Of a stretch of DNA of 64,000 bases, positions 53,394-62,155 are shown piece after piece. The translations under genes were made by a program, and so were the position numbers. Every line of letters starts with the position of its first letter. Position 1 is the first letter of the stretch. Under the pieces are notes generated by a model, which did not search any database, was not told the DNA's origin, and was given only the letters and a program-made list of their open reading frames with translations. The DNA comes from Shimia sp. (GTDB lineage Bacteria; Pseudomonadota; Alphaproteobacteria; Rhodobacterales; Rhodobacteraceae). The stretch is from the NCBI RefSeq assembly GCF_022448905.1, contig NZ_JAKVCW010000013.1, positions 62,001-126,000 of the forward strand. The letters run 5' to 3'.

Positions 53394-54278
53394 TTAGCCC
53401 GAGGTGAAGGCGTTCAAAAACGCGTCCAGTGTGCGGGACATGGATTGAATGCCACCACCAGCGATATAGATATCCGCTGCGTTCAGGTAGACAACGTCAC
53501 CGTTTTTCCAGGCGGTGGTCTCGGCCACCAGAGGGTTGTCCAACGTGGTTTCCGCGCTTTCGCCCGGACGACCGATGGCTGCCAAACGGTCAATCACAAT
53601 CAGAATGTCTGGGTTGGCGTCTTTGATAAACTCAAAAGAAACGGCTTCGCCATGCGTTGATTTCTCAACGCCATCCACAGCTTCTTCCAGCCCCAGTTTG
53701 GTGTGCAGCCAGTCGAAACGCCCGCCAGCGCCATAGGCGGAAATCTTAGGACCATTGGTCAAAACGATCAACGCGGTGCCTTTTCCGTCAAGCGCCGCTT
53801 TTGTGTGCGCCAGCTTATCCATGAACGCGGCTTTCAGCGACTCTGCTTCAGCTTCCTTGCCAAAGATCGTGCCATAAGCCTCCAAACGATCAAGGCCCTG
53901 ACCCACGGTGTCTTCCCAGATGGTCATGTCGATGGTTGGGGCCATGTCGGACATGGCTTTCAACTGCTTGGAAGAACGACCGCCAACGACGACCAGATCA
54001 GGAGCCAACGCGTTGATCGCCTCAAAGTCCGGCTCAAAGATGTTGCCAACCGTGGCCGCGCCTTTAGTCGCATCCACCAGGTAATCTACGTATACGTTTT
54101 CCGGGACGCCGGCCAAAGGCACTTGCAGAGCGGCCAGCGTGTCGATGGCTGCAATATCAAACACCGCCACCTTTTCCGGGGTGCCATCTACATTTGCCTT
54201 GCCTGCATAGGTGTCCACCTCTGCGGCCTGCAGTGAGGTTGCGCTCAGAGCCAGCGCGCAAAAAATACGCTTAAACAA
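53394..54278 (-). CDS. Siderophore ABC transporter substrate-binding protein (FatB/CeuE-like)
   Basis: A 294-residue helical-backbone binding protein. Residues 1-18 are a signal peptide, followed by TPEKVAVFDIAAIDTLAALQVPLAGV, characteristic of the FatB/CeuE group, and a long central helix connects two lobes. No lipoprotein Cys is present. It captures a ferric siderophore, probably catecholate in view of the group. The start is TTG 54278, six bases after GGAGA. A perfect inverted repeat lies 86-107 bp upstream. Confidence 0.9.
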   Translation of the reverse strand: MFKRIFCALALSATSLQAAEVDTYAGKANVDGTPEKVAVFDIAAIDTLAALQVPLAGVPENVYVDYLVDATKGAATVGNIFEPDFEAINALAPDLVVVGGRSSKQLKAMSDMAPTIDMTIWEDTVGQGLDRLEAYGTIFGKEAEAESLKAAFMDKLAHTKAALDGKGTALIVLTNGPKISAYGAGGRFDWLHTKLGLEEAVDGVEKSTHGEAVSFEFIKDANPDILIVIDRLAAIGRPGESAETTLDNPLVAETTAWKNGDVVYLNAADIYIAGGGIQSMSRTLDAFLNAFTSG

Positions 54279-54364
54279 TGGAGTTCTCCAGTTTACGGCG
54301 TCTGGCTATTTATCTGGCTGAACGCGATTGCAGCTTGATTATCCCCTCAAAATGCGCGAGTCCA

Positions 54365-54385
54365 GAGTAACAAATAATTTTACTC
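54365..54385. promoter_or_regulatory. Inverted repeat between siderophore operon and DUF2218 gene
   Basis: GAGTAA-CAAATAATT-TTACTC, perfect 6-bp arms with an A/T-rich 9-base spacer, similar in geometry to the TGA-N9-TCA boxes. It could control both divergent genes in response to iron. Confidence 0.5.
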
Positions 54386-54398
54386 AGGAACCCGCCCG

Positions 54399-54683
54399 AT
54401 GTTGACGGCCACTGGCACCTTTTCCACTGAAAACGCTACAAAATATCTTGTGCAGATGTGCAAACACTTCGCCCATAAAATCGACGTAACTTACACGGAT
54501 AGTGAGGGAAACTGCAGCTTTCCCATGGGCACCGCCGCTATGTTCGCCGATCCTGAGCGGTTGCGTGTGGATGTCGAAGTAAACAATGCAGAAGGTCTGA
54601 AGCAGGTCAAACATGTGATCGACGTGCATCTGGAGCGCTTTGCCTACCGCGAGAACTTCAAAAACATGGACTGGACCAGTTAA
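54399..54683 (+). CDS. DUF2218-family protein
   Basis: A 94-residue protein with KYLVQMCKHFAHKIDV, FPMGTAAMFADPERL and VKHVIDVHLERFAYRE, all conserved in DUF2218. Many family members occur next to siderophore genes (family knowledge), and some authors suggest a link to ferric-siderophore handling, but no function is established. It starts at ATG 54399 after CAGGAA and is divergent from the siderophore importer. Its His-containing segments could bind metal, which is inference. Confidence 0.85.
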   Translation: MLTATGTFSTENATKYLVQMCKHFAHKIDVTYTDSEGNCSFPMGTAAMFADPERLRVDVEVNNAEGLKQVKHVIDVHLERFAYRENFKNMDWTS

Positions 54684-54724
54684 GCTAGCTTGCGACGCGC
54701 CCAATTCATGGCCAATGTATTGTA

Positions 54725-55216
54725 ATGAGTGACAAAAGTTTCCCTGATGAAGACAGGTCGCCCAACGCGGCCTTCTTCAACGACGATGATCCAAACATCG
54801 CCTACAGCCGCGTGTGGTTCTATATTCTAAAAAGCCAGCGCAAGTTTTTTCTGAAGTTTTCCCAAACCCTCAAAGATCACGGGTTGGGGGACCCATCTTG
54901 GTACGAAATACTATTTGAAATTAACCTTGCCGGGCCTGATGGCAAGCTCATGGGTGAATTAGAAAGCAAGTTGCTTCTGCCACAATACAGCTTGTCTCGC
55001 CATGTCAGCCGCATGGAAAAAGCTGGTCTCATACGCCGTGAATATATTTCGGACGGGCGCCGGAAACAGGTTTTGTTTTTGACAGAAGAAGGTGACAGGC
55101 GGCTAGATATCGTCTGGCCACTATACCTTGGCACCTTAAAAACCGAGATGGGCCCCTTACTTGATACAGACGAAGCCTACGATCTGGCGCGTTTTTTGTT
55201 AAGATTATTGCCGTAG
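54725..55216 (+). CDS. MarR-family transcriptional regulator
   Basis: A 163-residue winged-helix dimeric regulator. The DNA-binding region is about residues 55-115 (LLLPQYSLSRHVSRMEKAGLIRRE and DGRRKQVLFLTEEG). It follows DUF2218 by 41 bp on the same strand and may respond to phenolic or iron-related ligands. The IS element begins 4 bases after its TAG, so the coding sequence is intact, but any original downstream gene is separated. Confidence 0.92.
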   Translation: MSDKSFPDEDRSPNAAFFNDDDPNIAYSRVWFYILKSQRKFFLKFSQTLKDHGLGDPSWYEILFEINLAGPDGKLMGELESKLLLPQYSLSRHVSRMEKAGLIRREYISDGRRKQVLFLTEEGDRRLDIVWPLYLGTLKTEMGPLLDTDEAYDLARFLLRLLP

Positions 55217-55279
55217 CACAGAGGTGGTCCTAGATTTTAGACCAATTTGCAGCCGGTTTAAGATGGATCATGGTTTCGT

Positions 55280-56110
55280 TTAGGCTGCTATTCTCATCGG
55301 TTCTGTTTTGCTGGCATAGGCCTCGTTAGGGGTCAACAAGCCGTGCGTCGAGTGTGGACGTTCGGAGTTGTAGTAGGTCATCCACTTGCCGATCCCAGCC
55401 CGCGCGTCGGAGCCTGTTTCGAATGCGTTCAGATAAACGCATTCGTACTTCAACGAACGCCACAATCGTTCGATCATCCGATTGTCAAGCCAAGCGCCCT
55501 TGCCGTCCATGCTGATCTTAATCTTTGCATCGGTCAGCACGTCGATCCAAGCACCACTGGTGAACTGGCTGCCTTGATCGCTGTTGAAGATTTCAGGCGT
55601 GCCATATTTTGCGATGGCCTCTTTCAAAGCTTCCACGCAAAAGTTCGCGTCCATGCTGTTCGATAGACGCCACGACAGAACCTTGCGGCTGTACCAATCC
55701 ATGATAGCGATCAAATATAGGAAGCCACGCCGCATCGGGATGTAGGTGATGTCTGCGCACCAAACCCGATTGGGACGATCAATCACCATGTTGCGCAGCA
55801 GGTATGGCCAAACCTTGTGCTGGGGATGCTTCTTGCTGGTGTTTGGCTCCTGGTAGATCGGCACCAGCCTCATCAGACGCATCAACCGCCGTACGCGATG
55901 CCGACCACATCGATGCCCGTTCCGCTTCATGTACCGGGCCATCTGGCGCGATCCATACCACGGCGTTTCCAAAAACTGCTTGTCGATTATTTCCATGAAG
56001 CGCAGGTTTTCTGCGCTTTCACCTACCGGCTGAGAGTAGAGCCGCGACCGTGATAGCTGCAACAGTTCGCACTGTTTACGAAGGCTTAACTTGTGATCCC
56101 GGCTCACCAT
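55280..56110 (-). CDS. IS3-family transposase OrfB
   Basis: A 276-residue integrase-like (DDE) catalytic protein. The catalytic Asp are in CADITYIPMRRG and NSDQGSQFTS, and the Glu is in the segment near WLDNRMIERLWRSLKYE. It is read in the -1 frame relative to OrfA; the overlap contains A6 (AAAAAAT), a typical programmed-frameshift site that would produce the OrfAB fusion. Start ATG 56110 is only formal. Confidence 0.95.
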   Translation of the reverse strand: MVSRDHKLSLRKQCELLQLSRSRLYSQPVGESAENLRFMEIIDKQFLETPWYGSRQMARYMKRNGHRCGRHRVRRLMRLMRLVPIYQEPNTSKKHPQHKVWPYLLRNMVIDRPNRVWCADITYIPMRRGFLYLIAIMDWYSRKVLSWRLSNSMDANFCVEALKEAIAKYGTPEIFNSDQGSQFTSGAWIDVLTDAKIKISMDGKGAWLDNRMIERLWRSLKYECVYLNAFETGSDARAGIGKWMTYYNSERPHSTHGLLTPNEAYASKTEPMRIAA

Positions 56111-56412
56111 TTTTTGCCTCGCGTCCCGAGAAGTTGATGCGAGGCTTCCGCTAAAAAATCCCGTTCCACCACCAGTTGGCCAATCTTCGAATGGAGCTTA
56201 TCGACGTCGGCGGCGCTAACCTGTTCTGGGGCGGCACCGCGGCGCGTAAATGCCGTCGCCATGTTCTCAATCGCCGCCCGCTTCCACGTTCCGATCTGCG
56301 TCGGGTGAACGTCATACTTCTTGGACAACTCCGCCAGCGTCATCTCCTCGCGGATCGCTTCAAGCGCAACTTTGGCCTTAAACTCTGGCGAATGGTTCTT
56401 GCGTTTCTTCAT
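56104..56412 (-). CDS. IS3-family transposase OrfA
   Basis: A 102-residue helix-turn-helix protein that binds the element ends (KKRKNHSPEFKAKVALEAI and LAELSKKYDVHPTQIGTWK), with a leucine-zipper-like C-terminal part. It ends in GKKW at the slippery A6 run, where a -1 shift leads into OrfB. Only the C-terminal end overlaps OrfB. Confidence 0.95.
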   Translation of the reverse strand: MKKRKNHSPEFKAKVALEAIREEMTLAELSKKYDVHPTQIGTWKRAAIENMATAFTRRGAAPEQVSAADVDKLHSKIGQLVVERDFLAEASHQLLGTRGKKW

Positions 56413-56491
56413 TTCGGATCGTCACTTTCATCATGCGATCCACCTTAACGACTGGCCCAAATTTCTGCGACCACCTCTCACCAATTAAATA

Positions 56492-56519
56492 AGCCCCACC
56501 ATAAAGCAATGATGGGGCT
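56492..56519 (-). terminator. Rho-independent terminator of TonB-dependent receptor 2
   Basis: AGCCCCA (56492-56498) and TGGGGCT (56513-56519) pair with further partial pairing in the loop. On the minus strand the stem is followed by TATTTAATT. It lies just outside the insertion sequence. Confidence 0.7.
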
Positions 56520-56550
56520 GCTCTCTAGATGTTAGGCCCTGTTGCCGGTC

Positions 56551-58536
56551 TTAGAACTTTGCGATCGCTTGAATAACAAAGGTTCTTCCGGGCTCCTTAA
56601 TCGGGGAGAAGCTTGGATCACTTGGGTAGTCGCCACCGTAGGACGCACGATCAGAGTAATCTTCATCGAACAGGTTCAAAACTTCACCACGAATAGTCCA
56701 ATTCGACATCGATGGTGGCGTATACTCTGCGAACAAGTTCACCACCTCATACCCTTTGAGGCCTTGGGTCGGCCAAGGGTTGGCCCCATTGTAGGTAGGG
56801 TTGTAGTCCAAAGCCATATCTAGGCTGCCGCCAATAATCAAATTGTTAGCTTGGGGAATCCGCTGCATGATTTCGAACGCAATGATTTCTCCTAAAGGAG
56901 CACCATAATCGATCATCTCTCCCGACGGTACGAGATTCCCGTCCCGCTTGGTTTCAGTGTTTGAATAGGAGAATCGAGCGGAACCAAGGTCCCATGCGAA
57001 GCCCGCGTTCAGGTTGTAACCTTGACTGGAAAAGTCAAAGTTTTGATCCCCATCGCGCGCATCAGCGACTTCGGTACGGAATACTTCGCCACCAACGGAG
57101 AAACCTCCGCGTCGGAAATCAAAACCAATGTTGGCGTTCTCTGCTCGAGACGCCTTAATCCCAGTGTAATCCCACTGCCCCCACTGGGAGAACTGTGGGT
57201 CCGTTTGCCAAAAGTTGTACCCATCTTCGATTTGCAGCCCACCAAAGACGTTCGAGTATCCAGCTCTGAGACTGAACTCGTTGGTGACATCAAAGATTGC
57301 CGAAGCGTTTCCACTGAAACCGGAGAAAGTGTCTGTATAACCGTCACCACCTTCAAACTTTTGTGTATCTCCGCGCACACCTGCGGAAATGCGCCAGCGA
57401 TCCGAGGGTTCAAAACGGGCCTGCGCAAAAACTCCAAAGTTTTGAGCATTTTCAGAGCGGCGTGTGGAGCTGCTGAAGTACTCAGCGTCTCTGTCATAGT
57501 AGTCAATACCAGCAACGATTGTGTTAGTATCCGAGAGATGGAACGTGTTTTGAGCTTTGAATGACAGCGTTTTGGTTTCTGTATTACTGTCCTCAGAAAC
57601 AGGCGCAAAAATGCTGCTGTCAGAATAACCCAAAACAATCTGAGGGTCCCAATTCCCGCCGCCGTTTGTGAGCCCATAATTGAACGACAGATTGGTACGT
57701 TCGGTATCGTATTGCACCAAACCAGCTTGGCTATTGCCAAAGTTTGCACGTCGATTGCGAAGTGCATCATCAAATAGCTTTTGTCCGGAGAGCTCAAAAC
57801 GGTGCCCAGTGTCACTCTCATAGGCTAGCTTCAACAAGCCAGACTGCATGTCGGCTGCAGTACCAGTCGCGATTACGCCTGATCCGTCTTCATAGTCGTC
57901 ACCCTTCGCAGACCTTACATACCCAAGAACTTCCCAACCATTAGATGCCGCAGCCACAGTAGCGGACCCATTCAGAGTTTTGCCGTTGTCGGCAAACCCA
58001 AGACGCACTTCGCCACCGAACGTTTCACCTTCGGAAATTATGTCCGTTGCATCTTTGGTTTCCATGATCACTGCGCCAGCAACAGCATTGGGACCAGTGT
58101 CTGCCGCAGCAACACCGGGATCAACCCGAACAAACTTTAGCAGTCCAGGATCAAAAACGCTTGCTGAGACGTGGTGAAAGCTGCGGTTGTTTTGAAGAAC
58201 ACCATCCATCGACACAACCAAATTCAGCATATCGATGCCGTTCACGAAGATTTTCTGCGCAACCGGAATAGCACCGCCGACGGAAACGTTGGCCATACCC
58301 GCAAAAACATCTTTCATGTCGCCAAGACGCGCGCGCTCCAGCTCCGCGTCTGCAGCATAGACCGATGCACCGCGGTCAGCTGCGCCGCGTTGTTCGTCTT
58401 GCGCCTCAATGGTGATTGTGTCGAGCGTGTAGTACTCATCTTCAAGGTCCTGAGCCATTGCTGCGGTGGCAGGCAATACCGCCGCCAGACAAGTGCTCAT
58501 CAACCCAGCGCGCGTGCTGGTGCGAAAAACAGACAT
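56551..58536 (-). CDS. TonB-dependent outer-membrane receptor 2
   Basis: A 661-residue receptor homologous to receptor 1. A signal peptide (residues 1-28, AMAQ), a plug about 40-150 with FVNGIDMLNLVVSMDGVLQN and FHHVSASVF, and a beta barrel ending in QAIAKF are visible. It starts at ATG 58536 after AAGGGGGA. The parallel with receptor 1 suggests related ligands and an ancestral duplication. Its own upstream region holds a CATGCA-AG-TGCATG palindrome but no clear iron box. Confidence 0.9.
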   Translation of the reverse strand: MSVFRTSTRAGLMSTCLAAVLPATAAMAQDLEDEYYTLDTITIEAQDEQRGAADRGASVYAADAELERARLGDMKDVFAGMANVSVGGAIPVAQKIFVNGIDMLNLVVSMDGVLQNNRSFHHVSASVFDPGLLKFVRVDPGVAAADTGPNAVAGAVIMETKDATDIISEGETFGGEVRLGFADNGKTLNGSATVAAASNGWEVLGYVRSAKGDDYEDGSGVIATGTAADMQSGLLKLAYESDTGHRFELSGQKLFDDALRNRRANFGNSQAGLVQYDTERTNLSFNYGLTNGGGNWDPQIVLGYSDSSIFAPVSEDSNTETKTLSFKAQNTFHLSDTNTIVAGIDYYDRDAEYFSSSTRRSENAQNFGVFAQARFEPSDRWRISAGVRGDTQKFEGGDGYTDTFSGFSGNASAIFDVTNEFSLRAGYSNVFGGLQIEDGYNFWQTDPQFSQWGQWDYTGIKASRAENANIGFDFRRGGFSVGGEVFRTEVADARDGDQNFDFSSQGYNLNAGFAWDLGSARFSYSNTETKRDGNLVPSGEMIDYGAPLGEIIAFEIMQRIPQANNLIIGGSLDMALDYNPTYNGANPWPTQGLKGYEVVNLFAEYTPPSMSNWTIRGEVLNLFDEDYSDRASYGGDYPSDPSFSPIKEPGRTFVIQAIAKF

Positions 58537-58952
58537 GAGCGTCCCCCTTCTCCATAATTGGGTGTCGTGCTCTGGCTGTCTTCGTCTGGAAAATCTGGCT
58601 GAGTTCGGCGCCTGATAGCGTGGAGGTTTTTGACATGCAAGTGCATGACACGCTTTGTTGTGGCAAGGCGCGATGGAATTGTCACACTTTCCTAACTATA
58701 AGTATGCCTACCGAAAACGATTGCAAAACCGTGTTGGCTTGCTCCTTTGCTGGCCGAGCTTTAGAAAGGTTGTCCGTACTCAGACCAAACCTCGCTTCGA
58801 CGTTTTTACCCAGTCCCCAGCCCAGCGAGCCATGCCTTAAAACTCCGCAGGCGTCTTCCCTCTGTTCAACCGCAAACATTTGCCTTGCCCCTTTATCTTG
58901 CCTTTGAAATAAAGCCGAAAATTTCCGCTCTCTGACAATTTGGCGAGACCCG
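58537..58952. other. Divergent intergenic region between receptor 2 and the cystathionine lyase gene (416 bp)
   Basis: No gene is supported; open frames such as 58620-58907 lack any recognisable family. It contains the palindrome CATGCA-AG-TGCATG at 58634-58647, about 98 bp upstream of the receptor start. No riboswitch was recognised. Confidence 0.55.
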
Positions 58953-60131
58953 ATGTCCGTAAAAAACCGCACCTCCTTGGCCACCCGCGTTATCCATTCC
59001 GGACATGAACCTGATCCGGCAACCGGCGCGGTTGTTCCGCCGCTTTATACGGCAACAACCTATGTTCAGGACGGCATTGGCAAGAACCGTGGCTACGATT
59101 ACTCGCGATCTGGCAACCCAACGCGTCAACGTGTAGAGGCGTGTCTCGCGGACCTCGAAAACGCCCAGGCCGCTTTTGTTTTTCCTTCCGGCCTCTCCGC
59201 TGCTTCAACAATGTTGGCAACATTGAAGCCAGGCGCAAAGATTGTAGCTCACGAAGACCTCTACGGCGGCGTCTACCGTCTGCTCGCGCAAGTTGGTCCG
59301 GCCATGTCCGGATGCAAAGTTGATTTGGTGGATTTCTGCGACATCGACGCCCTAACAACGGCGGCCAAAGGTGCCGACCTTCTATGGTTCGAAACGCCCT
59401 CCAACCCACTTCTAAAGATTGTCGACCTAACCGCAGTTGCCAAAATCGCCCGGGAGGTTGATGCCATCACAGTATGTGACAGCACATTTGCCTCTCCCTG
59501 TGGTCAGCTTCCATTGGACCACGGCATCGACGTGGTGATGCACTCGGCAACCAAGTTTCTGGGCGGTCATTCCGATCTTCTGGGAGGCGTCCTTTCCGTC
59601 TCCGAAAACGCCAAAGACGGCCTTGCGGACCGGATCGGCTATCTACAAAATGCGCTTGGTGCTGTGATGTGCCCAAGCGACTGCGCACTTCTGTTGCGGT
59701 CTTTGCGCACCCTCGCCCTGCGCGTGGAACGCCAGACAACCTCCGCCGCCTTTCTGGCTGAGAAACTGACTGCAAACGCTGCGGATCTGGGCATTGCAGA
59801 GGTAATCTATCCCGGACTCGCAACGCATCCCGGCCACACCATTGCCACGCGCCAGATGTCCAACTTCGGCGCACTCATCTCTCTGCGACTGATGGGCGGC
59901 TTAGACCGCGTCGAACGTGTCCTGACCGCCACACACCTGTTCCACTTCGCCGTGAGCCTTGGCAGTGTTGAGAGCCTGATCCAGCACCCGGCATCCCTCA
60001 CCCATGCCGCTGTAGCGGAGGAACACCGCGAAAAGATCAGCATTGGCAACGATCTAATTCGCCTGTCCGTAGGCTGCGAAGACACGGCTGATTTGGCCGC
60101 CGACCTGGAAGCTGCCTTTTCGCAGCGCTAG
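58953..60131 (+). CDS. metC: Cystathionine beta-lyase/gamma-synthase-family PLP enzyme
   Basis: A 392-residue Cys/Met-metabolism PLP enzyme. SRSGNPTRQ and FPSGLSAAS contact the cofactor phosphate, and the Schiff-base lysine is in HSATKFLGGHSDLLGG. Cystathionine beta-lyase cleaves cystathionine to homocysteine for methionine synthesis. Motifs alone do not exclude cystathionine gamma-lyase, gamma-synthase or methionine gamma-lyase, so the gene symbol is provisional. It is a single gene with no sulfur genes nearby. Confidence 0.85.
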   Translation: MSVKNRTSLATRVIHSGHEPDPATGAVVPPLYTATTYVQDGIGKNRGYDYSRSGNPTRQRVEACLADLENAQAAFVFPSGLSAASTMLATLKPGAKIVAHEDLYGGVYRLLAQVGPAMSGCKVDLVDFCDIDALTTAAKGADLLWFETPSNPLLKIVDLTAVAKIAREVDAITVCDSTFASPCGQLPLDHGIDVVMHSATKFLGGHSDLLGGVLSVSENAKDGLADRIGYLQNALGAVMCPSDCALLLRSLRTLALRVERQTTSAAFLAEKLTANAADLGIAEVIYPGLATHPGHTIATRQMSNFGALISLRLMGGLDRVERVLTATHLFHFAVSLGSVESLIQHPASLTHAAVAEEHREKISIGNDLIRLSVGCEDTADLAADLEAAFSQR

Positions 60132-61120
60132 CCCAATCGGCCACAACGGATTCGAGGTCCTTTTGCCCCCCTTAACGTCTAAATACACCTCACGCACTTT
60201 GCGTGAGGCTGAAATCCAGTTCGCGCTGTAGCTCGCTTCGCAATTCGCGCAGGGCAAATGATCCCAATATCGTTGCCCCAACCGAAGACCACGACCGGCA
60301 CCTAAGCGCTTCGCCGCCACTACATTACAAGCAGCTCCGACCGTCACAACGCGCACACCAATATCGCGGTCCATTTCAGGCATCAGAACATTCAAGAATA
60401 CCAGAGCAGGCGATTCAGCCTGCCCCCAACTGATCCAACAGTTGCAAGCCATTTTGGCGTGTGCCCCCCCCCCCAATCTTCAGAATCTTCTGCAATGAAG
60501 CTGGCAAAATCGGGATTACCATCCGCACAAAAAGATCAGTCATAAGGAAAGACCTTCTCAACACTGGGTGACGTGAATTTTGTCTTCACCTCTGAAGAAT
60601 TTTTCAGCCGATGGAGCAACAAAGCCAGCCTCGGTCATTTGTTTGCCATTGCTCCAAGCACAGGTGCGGAATTCCCACGAGTCGCTGGCTTGCCTTCCTC
60701 GGAATTTTGAGCGCGGTACGAAGGCCTTTCCGGAGCCTTGTCCCCCAAGCAAGCTGCATTTAGATCCTTCTTCGCACAACACGATGCCTTAACCCGCGCG
60801 GTGCAGACTGCGATCAGTTCATCTTCGAACACGCCTTTCCCCTCCAGCGCCTGCGGCACTGCGTCCAGGACACAAGCTGCAAGTCGCAACGAAGGCAAAA
60901 ACCTGACGCTAGAAACGCAGTTTGTTGACTTGCACCGTATTGTAGAGCCTGTTAGTGGAACCTTGTTTTTCAGCATTTCCGGAGCCGCATCTGACCGTTC
61001 CTAAGAGCGCTGACAGGTCCCCGGAACAGCCCTCCCTGAGCTTGCCTGGGTTGCTTTATCTTCTTGTCCAAAAGTGACATTGTCGCGCCTGGACGAACTG
61101 ACTGACTGGCGGAGAATTCA
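60132..61120. other. Nearly 1 kb without a supportable gene; possible gene remnants
   Basis: No frame here resembles a known family, but minus-strand frames of 140 codons (60054-60476), 74 codons (60558-60782) and 113 codons (60635-60976) abut and overlap in different registers, as in a decayed locus. A CCTCACGCA-CT-TTGCGTGAGG-like hairpin near 60188-60208 may terminate the upstream gene. An 11-base C run lies at 60464-60474. There is no tRNA. The following operon begins after a clear ribosome site. Confidence 0.5.
60464..60474. repeat. Homopolymer C(11)
   Basis: Eleven consecutive C residues in a stretch with no intact gene. Such runs are slippage-prone. Confidence 0.9.
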
Positions 61121-62155
61121 TTGAGGGACCGTTCAACCTACACAACCCCGCTGCCGACACAATGGGTCGGCCCGATCGCGTTTCGGGGCTCCATCGTTGA
61201 CGGAGAGATAAGTGCGCCACTTGCGACTTATGAGAAGCCGCTTTGGCCGTCGACCGCGCGTGGCGCAATCGTGTCGCGTCGCTCCGGCGGTATAAACGTC
61301 ACGCTTGTGGACGAGCGCATGACCCGCTCCCTTGCCTTCCGCGCCACCGATGGCGCATCCGCAATCGCAGCCTGGAACGCCATTCAAACCCGCCAGGACG
61401 AAGTTGCCACGGTGGTCAGCAGCACCAGTCGTTTTGCCCGATTGATTGACCTCAACCGTCAGTTTGCAGGCAATCTCCTGTTTGTCCGGCTGGAATGCGC
61501 CACCGGCGACGCCTCCGGTCACAACATGGTGACCAAAGCCGCCGAGGCCGTGCAAAACTGGATTCTGTCCGAGTACCCCGAGCTCGCTTACGCATCGATT
61601 TCCGGGAACATGTGCACCGACAAAAAAACCTCAGCGGTCAACGGTCTATTGGGCCGAGGCAAATATGTTGTCGCCGACATGCTGATCCCCAAACGCATTG
61701 TAGAACGGGTTCTGCACAGCAGTGCGGATAAAATCGTACGGCTCAACTACGAGAAAAACTATGTTGGCAGTACAATTGCTGGCTCGCTGAGAACAGCGAA
61801 CGCGCATTTCGCCAACATGCTTCTTGGTTTCTATCTGGCGACAGGCCAAGACGCTGCAAACATCATCGAAGCCAGCCAAAGTATGGTTCATTGCGAAGAC
61901 CGTGACGGTGACCTCTACTTTTCTTGCACGTTCCCAAACCTCATCGTTGGGTCAGTCGGTGCCGGAAAAGACATTCCAGAGATCCAGGAAAACCTTGAAA
62001 AAATGGGGTGCCAGGACGAGAGAGCGCCGGGCGATAACGCGCGCCGGCTGGCCGGCATCTGCGCTGGCGTTGTCCTGTGCGGGGAATTGTCACTCTTGGC
62101 AGCGCAAACGAATCCTGGCGAACTGGTTCGCACCCATATGGAACTGGAGCGATGA
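61121..62155 (+). CDS. mvaA: HMG-CoA reductase (mevalonate pathway)
   Basis: A 344-residue class I-like HMG-CoA reductase that forms mevalonate. The catalytic residues are in LATYEKPLWPSTARG (Glu), TDKKTSAVNG (Lys), ATGQDAANI (Asp) and LVRTHMELER (His). Start is TTG 61121, six bases after GGAG; no ATG serves this frame. It is the first gene of a mevalonate operon and its stop overlaps the next start (ATGA). Its origin is likely foreign, since most alphaproteobacteria use the MEP route. Confidence 0.93.
   Translation: MRDRSTYTTPLPTQWVGPIAFRGSIVDGEISAPLATYEKPLWPSTARGAIVSRRSGGINVTLVDERMTRSLAFRATDGASAIAAWNAIQTRQDEVATVVSSTSRFARLIDLNRQFAGNLLFVRLECATGDASGHNMVTKAAEAVQNWILSEYPELAYASISGNMCTDKKTSAVNGLLGRGKYVVADMLIPKRIVERVLHSSADKIVRLNYEKNYVGSTIAGSLRTANAHFANMLLGFYLATGQDAANIIEASQSMVHCEDRDGDLYFSCTFPNLIVGSVGAGKDIPEIQENLEKMGCQDERAPGDNARRLAGICAGVVLCGELSLLAAQTNPGELVRTHMELER

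Larger units (their letters stand above)
55220..56478 (-). mobile_element. IS3-family insertion sequence, complete
   Basis: A 1259-bp element with two overlapping transposase frames. Imperfect terminal inverted repeats start AGAGGTGGTC (left 55220, right complement ending 56478), and CAC occurs at 55217-55219 and 56479-56481 as a 3-bp target duplication. Length, IR and duplication size fit IS3. The transposase genes read on the minus strand, away from the MarR gene. The intact frames and matching flanks indicate a recent insertion. Confidence 0.93.

Noticed and set aside
58620..58907. 95-codon plus-strand frame in the receptor/metC gap
   Set aside because: Cys- and Ser-rich composition without any motif or homology hint, consistent with non-coding DNA.
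58700..58952. SAM riboswitch upstream of the cystathionine lyase gene
   Set aside because: I could not find the conserved helices or core of SAM-I or SAM-II in this stretch.
60464..60474. C11 run as a phase-variation switch
   Set aside because: No intact gene or promoter lies across it, so a switch cannot be supported; kept only as a repeat.
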